A stretch of DNA of 64,000 nt from Calliphora vicina (GCF_958450345.1 NC_088780.1:44508033-44572032); one strand, 5' to 3'. Shown: positions 52,020 through 63,582, counted from the stretch's first letter. Program-made: numbers and translations. Notes: generated by a model from the sequence alone, not told the origin.

Positions 52020-52560
52020 AAAGCACACTGACGGCAAAGTTTTACAAAAAATCATAAACGATGACAAAAACTATAATTGTTTAGGAAAATGGCAATATAT
52101 GCCAATAGACTATAGAAAAGGTGGTTAGTAAAGTGACCACTCAACCGCAAAGAGTTAAGAATGGAGACATGTTATGGTGTGGGCTTGCTTTTCTGGTGAA
52201 AGTCTAGGACCCTTACAAAAAATTTATGGTATTATGGACAAGCAAGTGTATAAAAAATATATTATATGAGAAGATGCTACCTCATGCCCATTATAAAATA
52301 CACTACTTTAAACACACAGGTCATGCTGTGGCCAGTACTGTCACTCGCCTTTAAACCTATAGAAAATGTATGGTAAATACTTACTATAGAATATATAAAT
52401 GTACATCAGAAATTTTTACATTGAGATCCAAACAAATTTTATCAAGCTTTAAATGAGGCATGATCATCTACTCCAATGACATCAATAGATAATCTTATTA
52501 GTTCTATGTCTAAAAGATGCGTGGAAATTGTGGAATTGCGGTTATGCAACAAAATATTAG
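52020..52560 (+). pseudogene. Tc1-like transposase relic, highly mutated
   Basis: Recognisable pieces in order are VMVWACFSGESLGPL (52162-52210 region), GIMDKQVYKKYI, then a KPIENVW-type motif near 52345, DPNKFYQALNEA near 52425, and SMSKRCVEIVELR to about 52540. Several frames are needed and stops are present. The order matches the Tc1 catalytic domain and C-terminus. It cannot be functional. Confidence 0.7.
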
Positions 52561-52564
52561 TATG

Positions 52565-53356
52565 TGTTATATAATCCAATACATATGTATGTTGAGTTGT
52601 ATGATTACACAGGTCAACAGCAAAAAAGGCTTCACAAACCATTACCTAAGTACAAAAATGGTAAAAATTTTTAATTCTATGGATAGACTTTTTTTAAATT
52701 TTATTTTCTAAAATTGTGATTTTTTTAAATGTTTCTCTAAATAATTTATGATAACTCAAAAACGGTTAGACCGATATTATTGAAGTAAACTTAGAAAAGT
52801 TTAAATTTACATAACCTTTGATCTGTTTATATATTGCGTTTTAATCGGCACAGTGGTTTCAGAGTTATAATAACAAATTGAAGTAAAACATATATTTTTT
52901 ACGTGAAAATAGCAAATTTTTGTGTTTTAAAAAACTCATGAAAAATTAAAAACGGCAGAACTTGTTCAGGTTTATTACTTTGTCGCAAAAATATAATAGC
53001 AACAAAATAATATATCGATCATAAAAATCGATGGATCCTTATCGAATTTATTCACAATTAAGTGAATTCGCTCATTTTCACAAAATTGTATGTGCTTACA
53101 AGCGTGTACTTTGAGTATAAATTTTACATGTGTTTTGTTTTTGTTACAATAAAAAAATTTACAAATTTATTTGTTGTTAAATTTTTTAGTGATATCTTAA
53201 GAAATACAGAAATAATACTACGGTTCTATTTCAAACTGATATTATAACACCAACTAATATTTTTTTATAAAAAAAAAAATAAAAAATAATTAGGAATTTT
53301 AGAAAAACAATTAATCACATCTGTGACAGACGGTCTGTATCTGATCATATCGCACC
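52565..53356. other. Non-coding stretch; contains a partial relative of the hairpin at 63599-63734
   Basis: AGCGTGTACTTTGAGT and TTTACATGTGTTTTGTTTTTGTTACAAT near 53100-53150 match one arm of the hairpin element at 63599. Otherwise generic AT-rich sequence. Confidence 0.4.
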
Positions 53357-53459
53357 GGTTCCTCTAAAGAGAGTCAACTCAAAATTTTTAAATTTTCACT
53401 TTTTGCAAGAAATCGTTGTACAGTGGTCATATCTACCTACTGTAAAAATCTTACATCAT

Positions 53460-56009
53460 TTTCTCTAAGCAACATCTATTCGCCTTGAATACCCAGCTGG
53501 AGACTTAACTCTGAGCTCTATATATTGCCCACCACGTTTTTCGATGACCAAGGAGAAATTTGAAGAATTCTTTATAACACTAGGAGATCGGTTTCTGGCA
53601 TGTGGAGACTACAATGCCAAACATACATATTGGTGTTCGCGATTGGTAAATCCCAGAGGTAGACAGCTGTATAAAGCTCTAGTTGATCGCAAAAATTGCT
53701 TAGATTTTGTGTCTCCTGGACACCCAACTTATTGGCCAACTGATCCTAGAAAAATTCCTGATCTAATAGACTTCGCCATATGCAGAAATATTATTCGGAA
53801 TGCAATATCCACAGAAATATCCTATGATCTGTCTTCTGACCACTCTCCTGTAATTATTAATTATTGTGAGAGACCCAACATCCCAAGATTTCCTAAGGAC
53901 TCTTTGTATTTTAAGACAAATTGGCTAAAATATAGGAAATATATCAGCAGTCATATCCACACAAATCCTAATTTACAGTGTGAGGAAGACATAGATAGGA
54001 CCGTCAATGACTTCACGTCATTGATTGTTTCGGCTCTGGAACACTCTAGGTGCCAGATCCCTCCAAAAACTAATACGCCTATTTCAAGTTCGGATATTGA
54101 AAGACTTCTTCTCGAAAAGAGAAGACTCAGAAGAGAATGGCAACATAATAGATCACCTGCTGCAAAGCAGAGGCTGTCCGCAGCAGTACGTAAACTGAAA
54201 AGAGCCCTTCATTTAGAAGAGGATCGCATAAACGAAATTTATATTAAAAGTTTGACGAGTACAAAATACACAAATTTCTCTCTTTGGAAGGCAACGAGGA
54301 ACATTAAGCCACCGGTAGAGGCACAAAGCGCTTTAAGAAAAGCTGACGGAACCTGGGCACGAAGTGCTATAGAAAAAGCCTCAGTATTTGCTGAACATTT
54401 AAGTGAAGTATTTCAACCCAACTCCACGGCAAATGAGTTTGAACTAGAAGAACTGCCAGCTTCAACAATGGCTAATGTAGCCCAATTCGATATTAGTCCT
54501 GAGGATGTTAATAGAGTAATTAAAAATAAATTAGACTTGAAAAAATCACCGGGATATGATTTAATAACGCCATCAATGATTAAGAACCTACCAAATGTGG
54601 CAATAATTGTGCTATCTATATTGTTTAATGCGATCTTGAAACTAGGAATTTATCCAAAAAATTGGAAAATTTCTCAAATAATAATGATACCTAAACCGGG
54701 TAAAGATTTAACCCTGCCATCTTCTTATAGACCTATTAGCCTACTCCCTTGTTTGTCGAAGATATTCGAGAAAATATTCCAGGAAAAGATAATACCTTTT
54801 TTGAATGATGGAAACATTATCCCAGTACACCAATTTGGTTTCCGTGAACATCATGGCACCATTGAACAGGTCAATCGTTTAACTGGAGAGATTAGAAAAT
54901 CTTTTGAATTAAAGAAATATTGTTCTGCCGTCTTTTTAGACGTTGCTCAGGCTTTTGACAAGGTATGGCATAAGGGTCTAGTACATAAAATCAAGTATTT
55001 ACTACCACTATGCACTCATAAATTGCTGGAGTCTTATTTATCGAATAGACTTTTCAGAGTTAAGTACAATGATTATGTGACGAGAGAATACAAGATTGGA
55101 GCTGGGGTTCCACAGGGAAGTGTACTAGGACCTACGCTATATTTGATTTACACCTCCGACCTCCCTACGTGCGATAAACTTACAATTTCAACATTTGCTG
55201 ACGATACCGCCATTATTAGCTCAGACGAAAACCCACTCATGGCATCTAGTCAACTGCAGAATTACCTCGTACGTGTGGAGTCATGGTTGAAAAACTGGCG
55301 AATAAAGGTAAATGAGCTGAAAAGTAAACATGTTACGTTCGCTCTAAGAAGAGGAAATTGCCCACCTGTCACACTCAACAACGTTAATATACCGCAGTCT
55401 GATTATGTCACCTACCTTGGTATTCATCTGGATAGACGGCTTACTTGGCGCCGACACATAGAAACCAAGAGACTTCACATGAAGTTAAAAGCCTCTAGCT
55501 TTCATTGGTTAATCAGTGACCAATCAAAATTAAGCCTTGAATATAAAGTCATCCTGTATAAGACCATTTTAAAACCAATTTGGACATATGGAATTCAATT
55601 ATGGGGAATGGCTAGCAACACCAGTATTGATCTTATACAGAGGGCCCAATCTAAAATTCTTAGGACCATGACGGGAGCACCATGGTACATAAGAAATGAA
55701 AACATCCACAGAGACCTAGAAGTGACATTGGTAAAGGAAGAGTTCAAGAAAGTCCGTGAGAAATATATTGTGAAGCTGCGAAACCATCCCAATACGCTTG
55801 CAAGACAACTTGTGCAGACCCAAACCCGATCCAGGCTCCGTAGAGCAGATCTACCACCCCGCTAAGATGAGTGACAGTTTACCATTATGGCTCTCTTGCT
55901 GAAGAGCAAATAGTTTTAATTTTAGTTATAAGATTTAAATACTTATTGTAAGGTCAAAATAGACAGATTCAATAAATCAATAAAACGTTAAAAAAAAAAA
56001 TTTCTCTAA
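53460..56009 (+). mobile_element. Jockey-type LINE, 5'-truncated, with target duplication
   Basis: The element is 53469-56000, flanked by TTTCTCTAA at 53460-53468 and 56001-56009. The 5' end falls within the endonuclease domain, as expected for truncated reverse transcription. The 3' UTR is short (55866-55990), with AATAAA at 55971 and a poly(A) tail to 56000. The intact reading frame and clean duplication indicate a young insertion. It is the youngest-looking coding element of the window. Confidence 0.88.
53469..55865 (+). CDS. Jockey-type ORF2: partial endonuclease plus complete reverse transcriptase
   Basis: 798 codons are open from the truncation point; the first internal ATG is at 53544 (773 codons). 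The protein is the polyprotein that nicks target DNA and copies LINE RNA there. Seen in order: endonuclease remains with GDYNAKH (from 53604) and SSDHSP (catalytic D/H at 53838-53843); a charged linker; reverse transcriptase with KSPGYDLITPSMI, IPKPGKDLTLPSSYRPISLL, LDVAQAFDKVWH (first catalytic D), GVPQGSVLGPTLY and FADD (from 55194); then a thumb-like region with YLGIHLDRRLTW. Jockey-family ORF2 is around 900 residues, so roughly the first 100 or more, including the first endonuclease catalytic residues, are lost. ORF1 and a promoter are absent, so independent mobility is unlikely. Confidence 0.92.
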   Translation, partial: ATSIRLEYPAGDLTLSSIYCPPRFSMTKEKFEEFFITLGDRFLACGDYNAKHTYWCSRLVNPRGRQLYKALVDRKNCLDFVSPGHPTYWPTDPRKIPDLIDFAICRNIIRNAISTEISYDLSSDHSPVIINYCERPNIPRFPKDSLYFKTNWLKYRKYISSHIHTNPNLQCEEDIDRTVNDFTSLIVSALEHSRCQIPPKTNTPISSSDIERLLLEKRRLRREWQHNRSPAAKQRLSAAVRKLKRALHLEEDRINEIYIKSLTSTKYTNFSLWKATRNIKPPVEAQSALRKADGTWARSAIEKASVFAEHLSEVFQPNSTANEFELEELPASTMANVAQFDISPEDVNRVIKNKLDLKKSPGYDLITPSMIKNLPNVAIIVLSILFNAILKLGIYPKNWKISQIIMIPKPGKDLTLPSSYRPISLLPCLSKIFEKIFQEKIIPFLNDGNIIPVHQFGFREHHGTIEQVNRLTGEIRKSFELKKYCSAVFLDVAQAFDKVWHKGLVHKIKYLLPLCTHKLLESYLSNRLFRVKYNDYVTREYKIGAGVPQGSVLGPTLYLIYTSDLPTCDKLTISTFADDTAIISSDENPLMASSQLQNYLVRVESWLKNWRIKVNELKSKHVTFALRRGNCPPVTLNNVNIPQSDYVTYLGIHLDRRLTWRRHIETKRLHMKLKASSFHWLISDQSKLSLEYKVILYKTILKPIWTYGIQLWGMASNTSIDLIQRAQSKILRTMTGAPWYIRNENIHRDLEVTLVKEEFKKVREKYIVKLRNHPNTLARQLVQTQTRSRLRRADLPPR

Positions 56010-56189
56010 TCTTTCGCCAAAAAATACAGTTATATCCGTCTTCAACTTTCATTGTAATGTATTTTGTGTTGACTCTCTTTAGAGGAACCATATTATGTAA
56101 CAAAATCGATTGGCAGTTTACAAGTTAATCGCTTTTGGCAGATGTACCCCTAATGGTCCCCCTTCTACCCTACTTATAAAACTTAATGT

Positions 56190-56782
56190 TTATACCCTAC
56201 ACCACTTTAGTGAGGGTATATTGGGTTAGTGCTGATGTTTGTAACTTGCAAAACTATGGTTCTAACAGCCACCTTAAAGTATACCAATAAGCTCAGGATC
56301 ACTTTCTGAGCCGATTAGGCGATGTCTGTTCGTCCGTCCATTTAAACCTTGTAATCAAAGTACAGATTGCAATTTTTAAACTAATTCGAATTTAAGGCTA
56401 TTAAATTTGGTTATAATCGGTATTATTATTTCTCCTAGCCCCCATGTAACTGTCCTATCTGAAAATAGTTAATCTTAATTATAATATCCAAACCAAATTC
56501 AGCACAAATAACTGAAATATAAGCTGAACTCGTACTACCAAATTTAGTACCGATTGGTCCACAATGTTCCATAGCTCCCATATAAGCACCATTCTCGAAA
56601 ATTTCATTAAATATGTTAAATATGTTAAATAAGAAAATAAAATAAAATTCAACACAAATATGTTCCATAAATACGCAAATCATCACACCACATTTTGTGA
56701 TGATATGTCCATAATTAGTCTCTCTCGGTGTAGGGTATCATATGTTCGGGCTTGCCAGACTATACATTCTTACTTGTTTATT
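56190..56782 (+). mobile_element. DINE-like family 2, nearly complete copy
   Basis: It starts ACCCTACACCACTTTAGTGAGGGTATATTGGG, continues with TTTCTGAGCCGATTAGGCGATGTCTGTTCGTCCGTCC (the GTCY proto-microsatellite, short here), AACCTTGTAATCAAAGT, CTCCTAGCCCCCATGTAA and ATAGCTCCCATATAAGC, and ends GTTCGGGCTTGCCAGAC, then ATTCTTACTTGTTT at 56782. It serves as the reference for the interrupted copy at 20350-22790. Confidence 0.75.
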
Positions 56783-56784
56783 TT

Positions 56785-58218
56785 TTATGAAAATTTTTTT
56801 AATTTTCAAACAAATTATTATTTTTTATCATTTTACTTATATAACAAAAGATATATTTATTTAATTTCCGAAAGCGGAGATATTGCAATACTATAGGCTT
56901 TTATGTACCAAATAGTATTTTTTCAGAGAAGAATTTTGTATCGGATCATGGATCGATTCTTAACACTTTCAGCATAGTTTCACCTTTTATCATAGAAATA
57001 ACGTGTCCAAAATGCATGGATTATCTGCAATATATTTAAAGAAAATAACAAAAAAAAATATGTTAGAGGTTGTCTCACAAATTTATCCATAACTATAGCC
57101 AGACAGACTAACGGACTTTATATCATATTTGTAGTGATCTTGCAGCCGAATTATTGCTTAAAATAAAGACCACTATTAATATGTACCGCACTAATTTTTA
57201 TTCGTATGACATTTGGTTTTTTTCCTATTTTATGAGTATAGTTTATTTTCTGCCAACTTGTTAGCAGAGAGCAAACTAATTTTGTCACATTTCATTATAC
57301 ATATACGAATTACACCCAACGCAAATACACTTTTATTTTATAGTAGTTCACTCGAAATATATGCAAGTATTAACAAAAAAAAATTAAATGAGTTGCAACA
57401 AAAGTCGACGAAATTATGCACTACGGTTATAAATTCCCGCTGCAGAAACTGCACATTGTAGTATTTATTTAATTTAGTATTAATTCAAGTGCTAATATTG
57501 TAATTCAACATAGGTAAAATATTAAATTTTTAGGCAATTTCGCCTTCAAGCACTTGTGTAAATGTAAAGTACGTAATTAAAACCATTAATACTTAGGTAT
57601 ATAATTCTAATTATTTTTTAACTATTAATTTGACACCAAATATACCATACCTTATAGTAGGGTATATAATTTGTAGAAATAGCCAAAGTATTTATTACAC
57701 ATGAACATACAAAACTTTCATAATACTGTAGAGATGATGGTCATAGTAAGCAATGACCAAACAATAGCCAGGGACGTAGGTTTATACACTCATTTACAAA
57801 TATCTGCTTGTATTGGGATTACATAGATGACGCAAATGGCTATTTGTATAGACTTGCAAGCTTAATTGTACTGGAAAAGGAGGAAAATAATTAAAGATCT
57901 TAACCGATCATATAAGAATGATCTATATGGTAGTATGTCTGGAACTAAAATGATTAAACCAAACATATACTCTTTATTAGGTTATACTAATCATTTCACT
58001 AATACACCGGCTTGCTCGTGTATTTTAATCAGATTGTGTGGTGGGATCTTATCAAAAAGATTAACTATAGAATATACTTGATGCCTAGAATGATCATTCA
58101 GTTTGAATTTTTTTTTTATAAAATTTGCAAGTGTGGTACAGAACCTTCTATTCTTAATAATTACCTCTATGATTAATATATTTTTATACCCAGCACCAAA
58201 ATAATGGGGGCTATATTT
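56785..58218. other. AT-rich stretch, no gene
   Basis: A segment at 57780-58110 is slightly less AT-rich but shows stops in all frames and no motif. Nothing else was recognised. Confidence 0.4.
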
Positions 58219-58788
58219 ATTATACCGTTCACCTTCATGAGAAGGGTATTTTTAAGTTTGCCATTCTGTTTGTAATTTCCATAATATAATTTTCCGACCC
58301 TATAAAGTATATATATTCTGGATCCTTATAGATAGCGGAGTCGATTAAGCCATATCCGTCTGGCTGTCCATCTGTCTGTATATTGAAATCAACTTTCCGA
58401 AGCCCCCAAATAACTAACATACACGATTCATACATCAATATCTCCGGAAAAATCGGTCCACAAATGGCTGAGATATAAGGAAAAAACCAGGACAACCTCG
58501 TATATACATAAGACCATAGAAAGTTGGACCTGCAATGGGTCAAAATCGGAATTTTAACCCGAATCTTTTTTCACCAAAAGTTTTTTTTTTTCGCTAAATA
58601 TTAAAAAAAAAATTGAACAAAACAAAAAACAATTCGAAGAATTTTTTTTCCAAAAAATTAAAAAACAACTTTAGAAAAAAAAATTTTGTTTACCTATAAA
58701 TATTTAAAATTTTTAATTTGAAGTATAATTTGGTGAAGGGTATATAAGATTCGACACAGTCGAATATAGCTCTCTTACTTGTTTTTTT
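58219..58788 (+). mobile_element. Mini-me/DINE-like family 1 copy, complete
   Basis: It shows a hairpin-like start CCGTTCACCTTCATGAGAAGGG, TATATATATTCTGGATCC, the core GATAGCGGAGTCGATTAAGCC, a GTCTGGCTGTCCATCTGTCTG tract (five degenerate units), TTGAAATCAACTTTCCGAAG, GACAACCTCG, AAGTTGGACCTGCAATGGGTC, a homopolymer-rich block, the hairpin ATTCGACACAGTCGAAT and CTCTTACTTGTTT. It gives the normal length of about 570 bp, against 6.9 kb for the expanded copy. Confidence 0.85.
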
Positions 58789-58996
58789 TGTGTAAAATAT
58801 CGAAATAACGGTCATAGAACGAAATATATTTTTATTGAAGATAATATCATATTATAATTTTGTGATAAAAGGACACACCCTTTTAACGTTCCATTAGTCG
58901 CAAGCATTTTGAATTGCGTCTAGTCGCAATGTATCAAAATGATATATATAAAGAAAAATAATCTCTTCACTTTTTATTTCGTAAACATAAAAACAT

Positions 58997-59573
58997 TAAG
59001 GGTACTCATTTAAACGCTTATGTTTGCCATTTGTTCAATTGTGCAAATTTGCGCGACGTGTTTCATGAACCCACCTTATCAATGTTGTGCAAGTTTATAC
59101 ATTAAATTTCTCTCTATTTGATATAAATGTCAAATAAAAATAAATTCAACAAAAGCATAATTTTAATTTTTATAAATTTTAATTTTAAAAATGTTGAATG
59201 AAAGTTAAATCTTTGGAACAAACGGTGATATACAGAGTTTGCAAGATTTTGTTTATATTCTAGCTGTTGGTTAATGTTTTCATACACAACGCCATTTAAT
59301 ACAATCATTCTGTTCCAAAGTTACACAATTTTCACATGCACAACATTTTTATATTTTAATTGATTTTTATTTCTTATTAATAAAAGTAAACAAAAGCAGC
59401 TGATTCATCAAATGCACAATAAATTCAAGTTTGCGAGTTTAAATTGTCGCGCAAACTTATCGGGGTTGTGCAAACGAATTTCCATACATTTTTTGACAGT
59501 TCATTTGCGAGAGTGTAAAAATGCACAGATTGCACAGTTTGCGAGGCATTTAAGCGTTTACATGAGGATCCTT
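58997..59573. mobile_element. MITE with AGGGTACTCATTTAAACGC ends
   Basis: The left end from 58999 and the right end to 59571 (inverted: AGGATCCTCATGTAAACGC) share about 35 imperfect bp. Inside are repeated GCAAACTT/TTTGCGCG and TGCACA words. TA flanks both sides. The 81-codon frame inside has no recognisable domain. Superfamily unknown. Confidence 0.6.
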
Positions 59574-59689
59574 ATTATTAAATTTAAAGTATTTAAAAGA
59601 GTAATACATACAAATAAAATTGCAGTAAAAATATATTTTTATCAAAAAATAGCTTAAAATTTAGGAGACTTAAAATAATTTACAATACA

Positions 59690-59940
59690 AAAATGTTTGC
59701 TTGTATCAGCCAGATCAGTTCCGACTAACGGAGGGTTACAAACGGTAAGAATTGGTACATGATTTCTCCTAGTATCCATACAAATTTCTTCCTGGAATAA
59801 GGCTCCATAGTACATAAATGCCTATAGAATTTTAGTATCCAAATAAAGTTCAGCGAAAATAAGTCTCATGTGAAAATATATTATAATACCATCTTTATCG
59901 CAAATCGTTCCGTTCTGAAAGTCACACATAAATATCGTTA
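59690..59940 (+). mobile_element. DINE-like family 3 internal fragment
   Basis: It matches 23770-23950: GATTTCTCCTAG, CCATACAAATTTCTTCC, CATAAATGCCTA(T/C)AGAAT and AGCRAAAATAAGT. It is cut by the foldback MITE that starts near 59941. Confidence 0.6.
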
Positions 59941-62058
59941 TGATATCCATAAGCCAAGAACAACATAATATAGTAAATCCTTGATCATAAAAATTGTCAC
60001 AAACCATATATATGATTGACATAATTATGTGAATCGTAATATAATAATTATTGTGACTATAATATTGTTAAAAAAGCTTATAAAAATGTTGAAATGGTTA
60101 CAGTAAACATTAGGATATTCAATCGATTAACCTTTAATCGGTTAATTTTGGCCGGTTAACTGTTCGAATAATTCAAAATTGACGATTTTCAAATAACAAA
60201 TAAACCGATTAACCGAAATTTCTTTTTTTTACACTTTAACATATTTTTGTAATTCAAATACAAATGTCAAAGTAAAATTACATGTTTTTCGAACACCCAA
60301 GAAACATGTTTAGTGAGTATAACAGGATTTTTCGGGATCGGAATTTCCCAAATCCTGTTCCGGATTGATAAATCCCGGAAAATTACGAGATTTTTGATAT
60401 TTTAGGAAGATTTTTGAAGCTCTTTAAATACCTAGAAAGCTAAATTTCATCATACTTATAATACTAATCTCGCTTCATATCCAAACGGAGCCAGATTTTT
60501 TAATTTTAATCAGGGCGCAGGTCTCCCCTATATTGACAGACTTATACACAAGTTTATTAATAAACTCGCGTTGAATATGAACGTTGAAATAGAACATCGA
60601 AAATTTTGGTAATTTTCGGATCAAAAATCTGTAACTTTTGACTGGATGAGGATTTTTGTAAGATTTTTCTTTTGTTGAATACGTGGGACTTTAAGCCATT
60701 TTTTGCACAGAGTTTTAAAGATAATTTTATATAGACAAAAATGAGACTTTACTTAAAATCGGTTTATATTTGCAAAAGTTATTAAACTTTTTCGAAATAA
60801 GTTCGAAAAAATTTAACAAGGAATTAAAAATTGTACAAGAAATTTTTTTTATACTTAGTTTTTTGAGGGAGAAAATACTATAAAGGTGTTAATGAAAAGT
60901 TGAATAACTTTTACAATTTTCATCCGATTAAAAAAATTAAAACACGGTTTTGTTAAGAACTAAATTTACTTAATATATAGTTTAAATTTTTATAAGCTAT
61001 CATAGCAAAATAAGCAATGAAAAGCAAAAGTTGATAATTTTTTAAATTTCTGAGTTGCTCAACATTTTTGCATGCCATTTGCTTATAGGCACAAAAAGGC
61101 AGCTAATTTTCATATATCTTTTAGATAACAAGTTAAGCTTTAATTCTATGTTAAAACTAGATCGGCGGCAAACGGCGCCAATAGTTAAAATCCAAGTCAA
61201 AGTTGTAGGTAAGCCAAAAAACATTATATATTTTAAATGAATAAATTTCAAATCTACTAATAATATATAAAAACTGATTACAAAGATATAATCTGGACAA
61301 GATACCATTTCCAAACAGGTATAACAATCCTAAAAAACATAATTATAAATATTAAAAATACACCATTTAATATGGTGTAATTTTAACTCCCCATCCTTTA
61401 AAGTCGAAATTTTCGAATACTTCTGTTGACATAATAACTATAATTTCTTTTCTAAAATCCCGAATCCCGGGATTTGTAAAACCGAGTCCCGATTGGCATA
61501 TTTAATTTATTTTTAATAACAACTGACATATTTAATTTACATGTATTTGTCGGAGGAGGACATGATAAGACGAATTTAGAATTTATTGAAATTATTAAAA
61601 GTATTCAAAATCTAAAAACAATCCAAAAAGGACTCCAATGGTATAATGGAGGATTTTATATGCTTAGAAAAAACTAAAAAAAAGAACTGAAATATTGTAT
61701 ATTGTTGATGCCTTACTTTCAATTTCTCCAACATTCAGCGATAGAGTTTTTTCCAAGTCAATTTTTATTAAAACTAAAGAAAATTATTTATTTTTTGGTT
61801 GAATTGTTGTGTTTTTTATGTGTTTGTTCTTTTATTAATAAAATACTTAAAATAAGTACTCAAAATTCGTGGTTTTATTATCAGTTTAAAATTAAAATAG
61901 AAATTATTCGATTAATGGAATAATTTAAAATTAACCGCTTATTAACCGATTAAATCTAAACCCCAATTAATTATTTGCTCGATTAACCGATTAAACCAGA
62001 AACCCGATTAATTGAATAAACTAGTAAACATGTACAACTAAAGTTTTCTCTGTGCATA
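59941..62058. mobile_element. Foldback MITE copy 3 (one arm), split by a hAT-type element
   Basis: The part 59941-60110 carries GATATCCATAAGCCAAGAAC and the right-arm words up to GGTTACAGTAAACAT. It resumes after the insertion at 62032 and ends TTTTCTCTGTGCATAC near 62058, matching the end of the complete copy at 49401. The left arm is missing. Confidence 0.75.
60103..62031. mobile_element. hAT-type element with TTAATCGATTAA arms and 8-bp duplication
   Basis: The element is 60111-62023. The left end is TAGGATATTCAATCGATTAACC and the right end, inverted, is TAGTTTATTCAATTAATCGG. It is flanked by GTAAACAT at 60103-60110 and 62024-62031. The arms repeat CGGTTAAT/ATTAACCG words. Inside, a second inverted pair with CGGGATT/AATCCCG words (about 60321-60380 and 61458-61495) may be another nested MITE. 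No transposase was found. The insertion lies inside foldback copy 3. Confidence 0.78.
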
Positions 62059-62071
62059 CTTGTTATATACA

Positions 62072-62306
62072 CACAGCCTCAGAAGTGAGTATACACCAGT
62101 GATTTTTTTGATTTTTTTAAGATCACAAAAATCATTATATTCCGGCTTAAATCTTTTGTTTTGAGAACCGAATTTATTATTCAACACAATCTCCAACAAA
62201 CCGAAACTTTTAAATTTGAATCGATGAACAGATTTTAGGATTTTCATTATCTTCAAAAAAAAATCCAAAAATTGTTGGTGTTTACTCACTTTTGAGGCTC
62301 ACTGTA
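62072..62306. mobile_element. MITE with CAGTGAGCCTCAAAAGTGAG-type ends
   Basis: The left end (CAGCCTCAGAAGTGAGTATACACC, from about 62074) and the right end to 62304 (inverted: CAGTGAGCCTCAAAAGTGAG, then TAAACACC) form imperfect repeats. TA follows on the right. Such ends are typical of Tc1/pogo-type insect elements. The 83-codon minus-strand frame inside has no recognisable domain. Confidence 0.65.
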
Positions 62307-63245
62307 TATGTATGTATGTAATATATTTTTCATTAAAATATTCCTAAATTTAGCATGGGATTATACAAATTTCTGATAGCTACGCTTATGATTGTTGGCT
62401 TTTCACCCTAAAAAGTTTTCACTTAAATAAAAGCCATGAAATGATGAGAGGAATGAATATCTATTTTATATTGGGGTTCCCCCCAACAAGATAGCAATAT
62501 GCAAAGTTGTAAACCACATGACCACTCAGTTAAATTTTTCTTTAATGTATTTTAATAGTTTGTATCCCTCGTTTTTACCATACAGAAAAATGTTTTGTTT
62601 AAAACTAAATATACTAGTTTAGAATAAAATATATTGTAAAATAAATAATGGAAATATTAAGAGAATAGATGGAATTGTTTAAAAAAAACTGATAAATAAC
62701 TAGGTATTAATAATCAAACAATATCAGTTCATAGAATTGACACAGACAATCTGAAATATGATCAAAGCAATCGCTTTGAATCATTATTGTTAAGAGCTCT
62801 ATATTTAATTGAATGTCATTTCATTTACTAATCGTCATTTCTGTTCAAAATAAAAATTGTAATAAAAATAAAAAATTACTTAAAAATAAATTGCAATCAA
62901 ACAATACACAATGTATACTAGGGTGGCTCTTATTTAATACTTTTTCGATTTTCGATGCTACCTTACATTGTTTCCGTTATCTAAAAACCAAATGCTGAAA
63001 ACTTGAGAAAAATCGGATAATTTTAAAAATAGTTTATTGAAAGAAAGTTATAAAAATTTAAATAATTGTTTTCGATTCTAACAAAAGCTAAATGAGGATT
63101 AAAAACGCAAATTTTAATAGTCTTACTTATGGTTTAGCGTGAGGGCCGACATGAAATTGGCAGATTTCGATGAAATTTAATATTAAAATATTGCACTTTT
63201 TTATATTTAAATGGACTAAGTCAAAACCATTAACTTTTTGAATCA
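62307..63245. other. AT-rich stretch, no gene
   Basis: The phrase ctagggtggctcttattt near 62930 looks like the start of an old repeat. Nothing else was recognised. Confidence 0.4.
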
Positions 63246-63248
63246 AAT

Positions 63249-63482
63249 AATCAGGTATATGATGAAAAACGATTTGAAAACGGCAAAATGTGAAATTAAA
63301 TATTCACATTAATTAAGGTAAACAAATGGAGAGTTGCTTATTTTGTGGTTTTTTGTTATAAGAATGATACGTAATGAAACAAAAATTGAATATGAAATCA
63401 ATCGAAATTCATTACACCTAAATCGTTTTTGAAATTGATTTCAGTTTTGAAAGCGATCGTTTTTCATCACAAGCCTGATTAA
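63249..63482. mobile_element. Small foldback MITE (ATCAGG ends)
   Basis: The left arm 63249-63283 (ATCAGGTATATGATGAAAAACG, then ATTTGAAAAC) is repeated inverted at 63440-63482 with several mismatches. The interior is about 155 bp and non-coding. Confidence 0.6.
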
Positions 63483-63582
63483 GAAAATTTATACAATTTT
63501 TTTAGTTTGAAAATTACAATATTTTTGAAGAACGGAGTTTTTTTAATCTAATTGAGATATTAACTTGAATTTTTTTTTTGAA

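Larger units (their letters stand above)
53357..56089. mobile_element. Short MITE split by a LINE insertion
   Basis: The 28-bp inverted ends are 53357-53384 (GGTTCCTCTAAAGAGAGTC) and 56062-56089 (inverse complement), with two mismatches. Removing the LINE and one target copy leaves a MITE of about 190 bp. No target duplication of the MITE is clear. Confidence 0.75.

Noticed and set aside
52844..52860. Another Transib-like end (CACAGTGGTTT)
   Set aside because: It lacks the GGTAT continuation, no CGNCG-type flank is present, and the surrounding repeat text continues through it.
55595..55792. 65-codon minus-strand frame inside the LINE
   Set aside because: Antisense shadow of the reverse-transcriptase frame.
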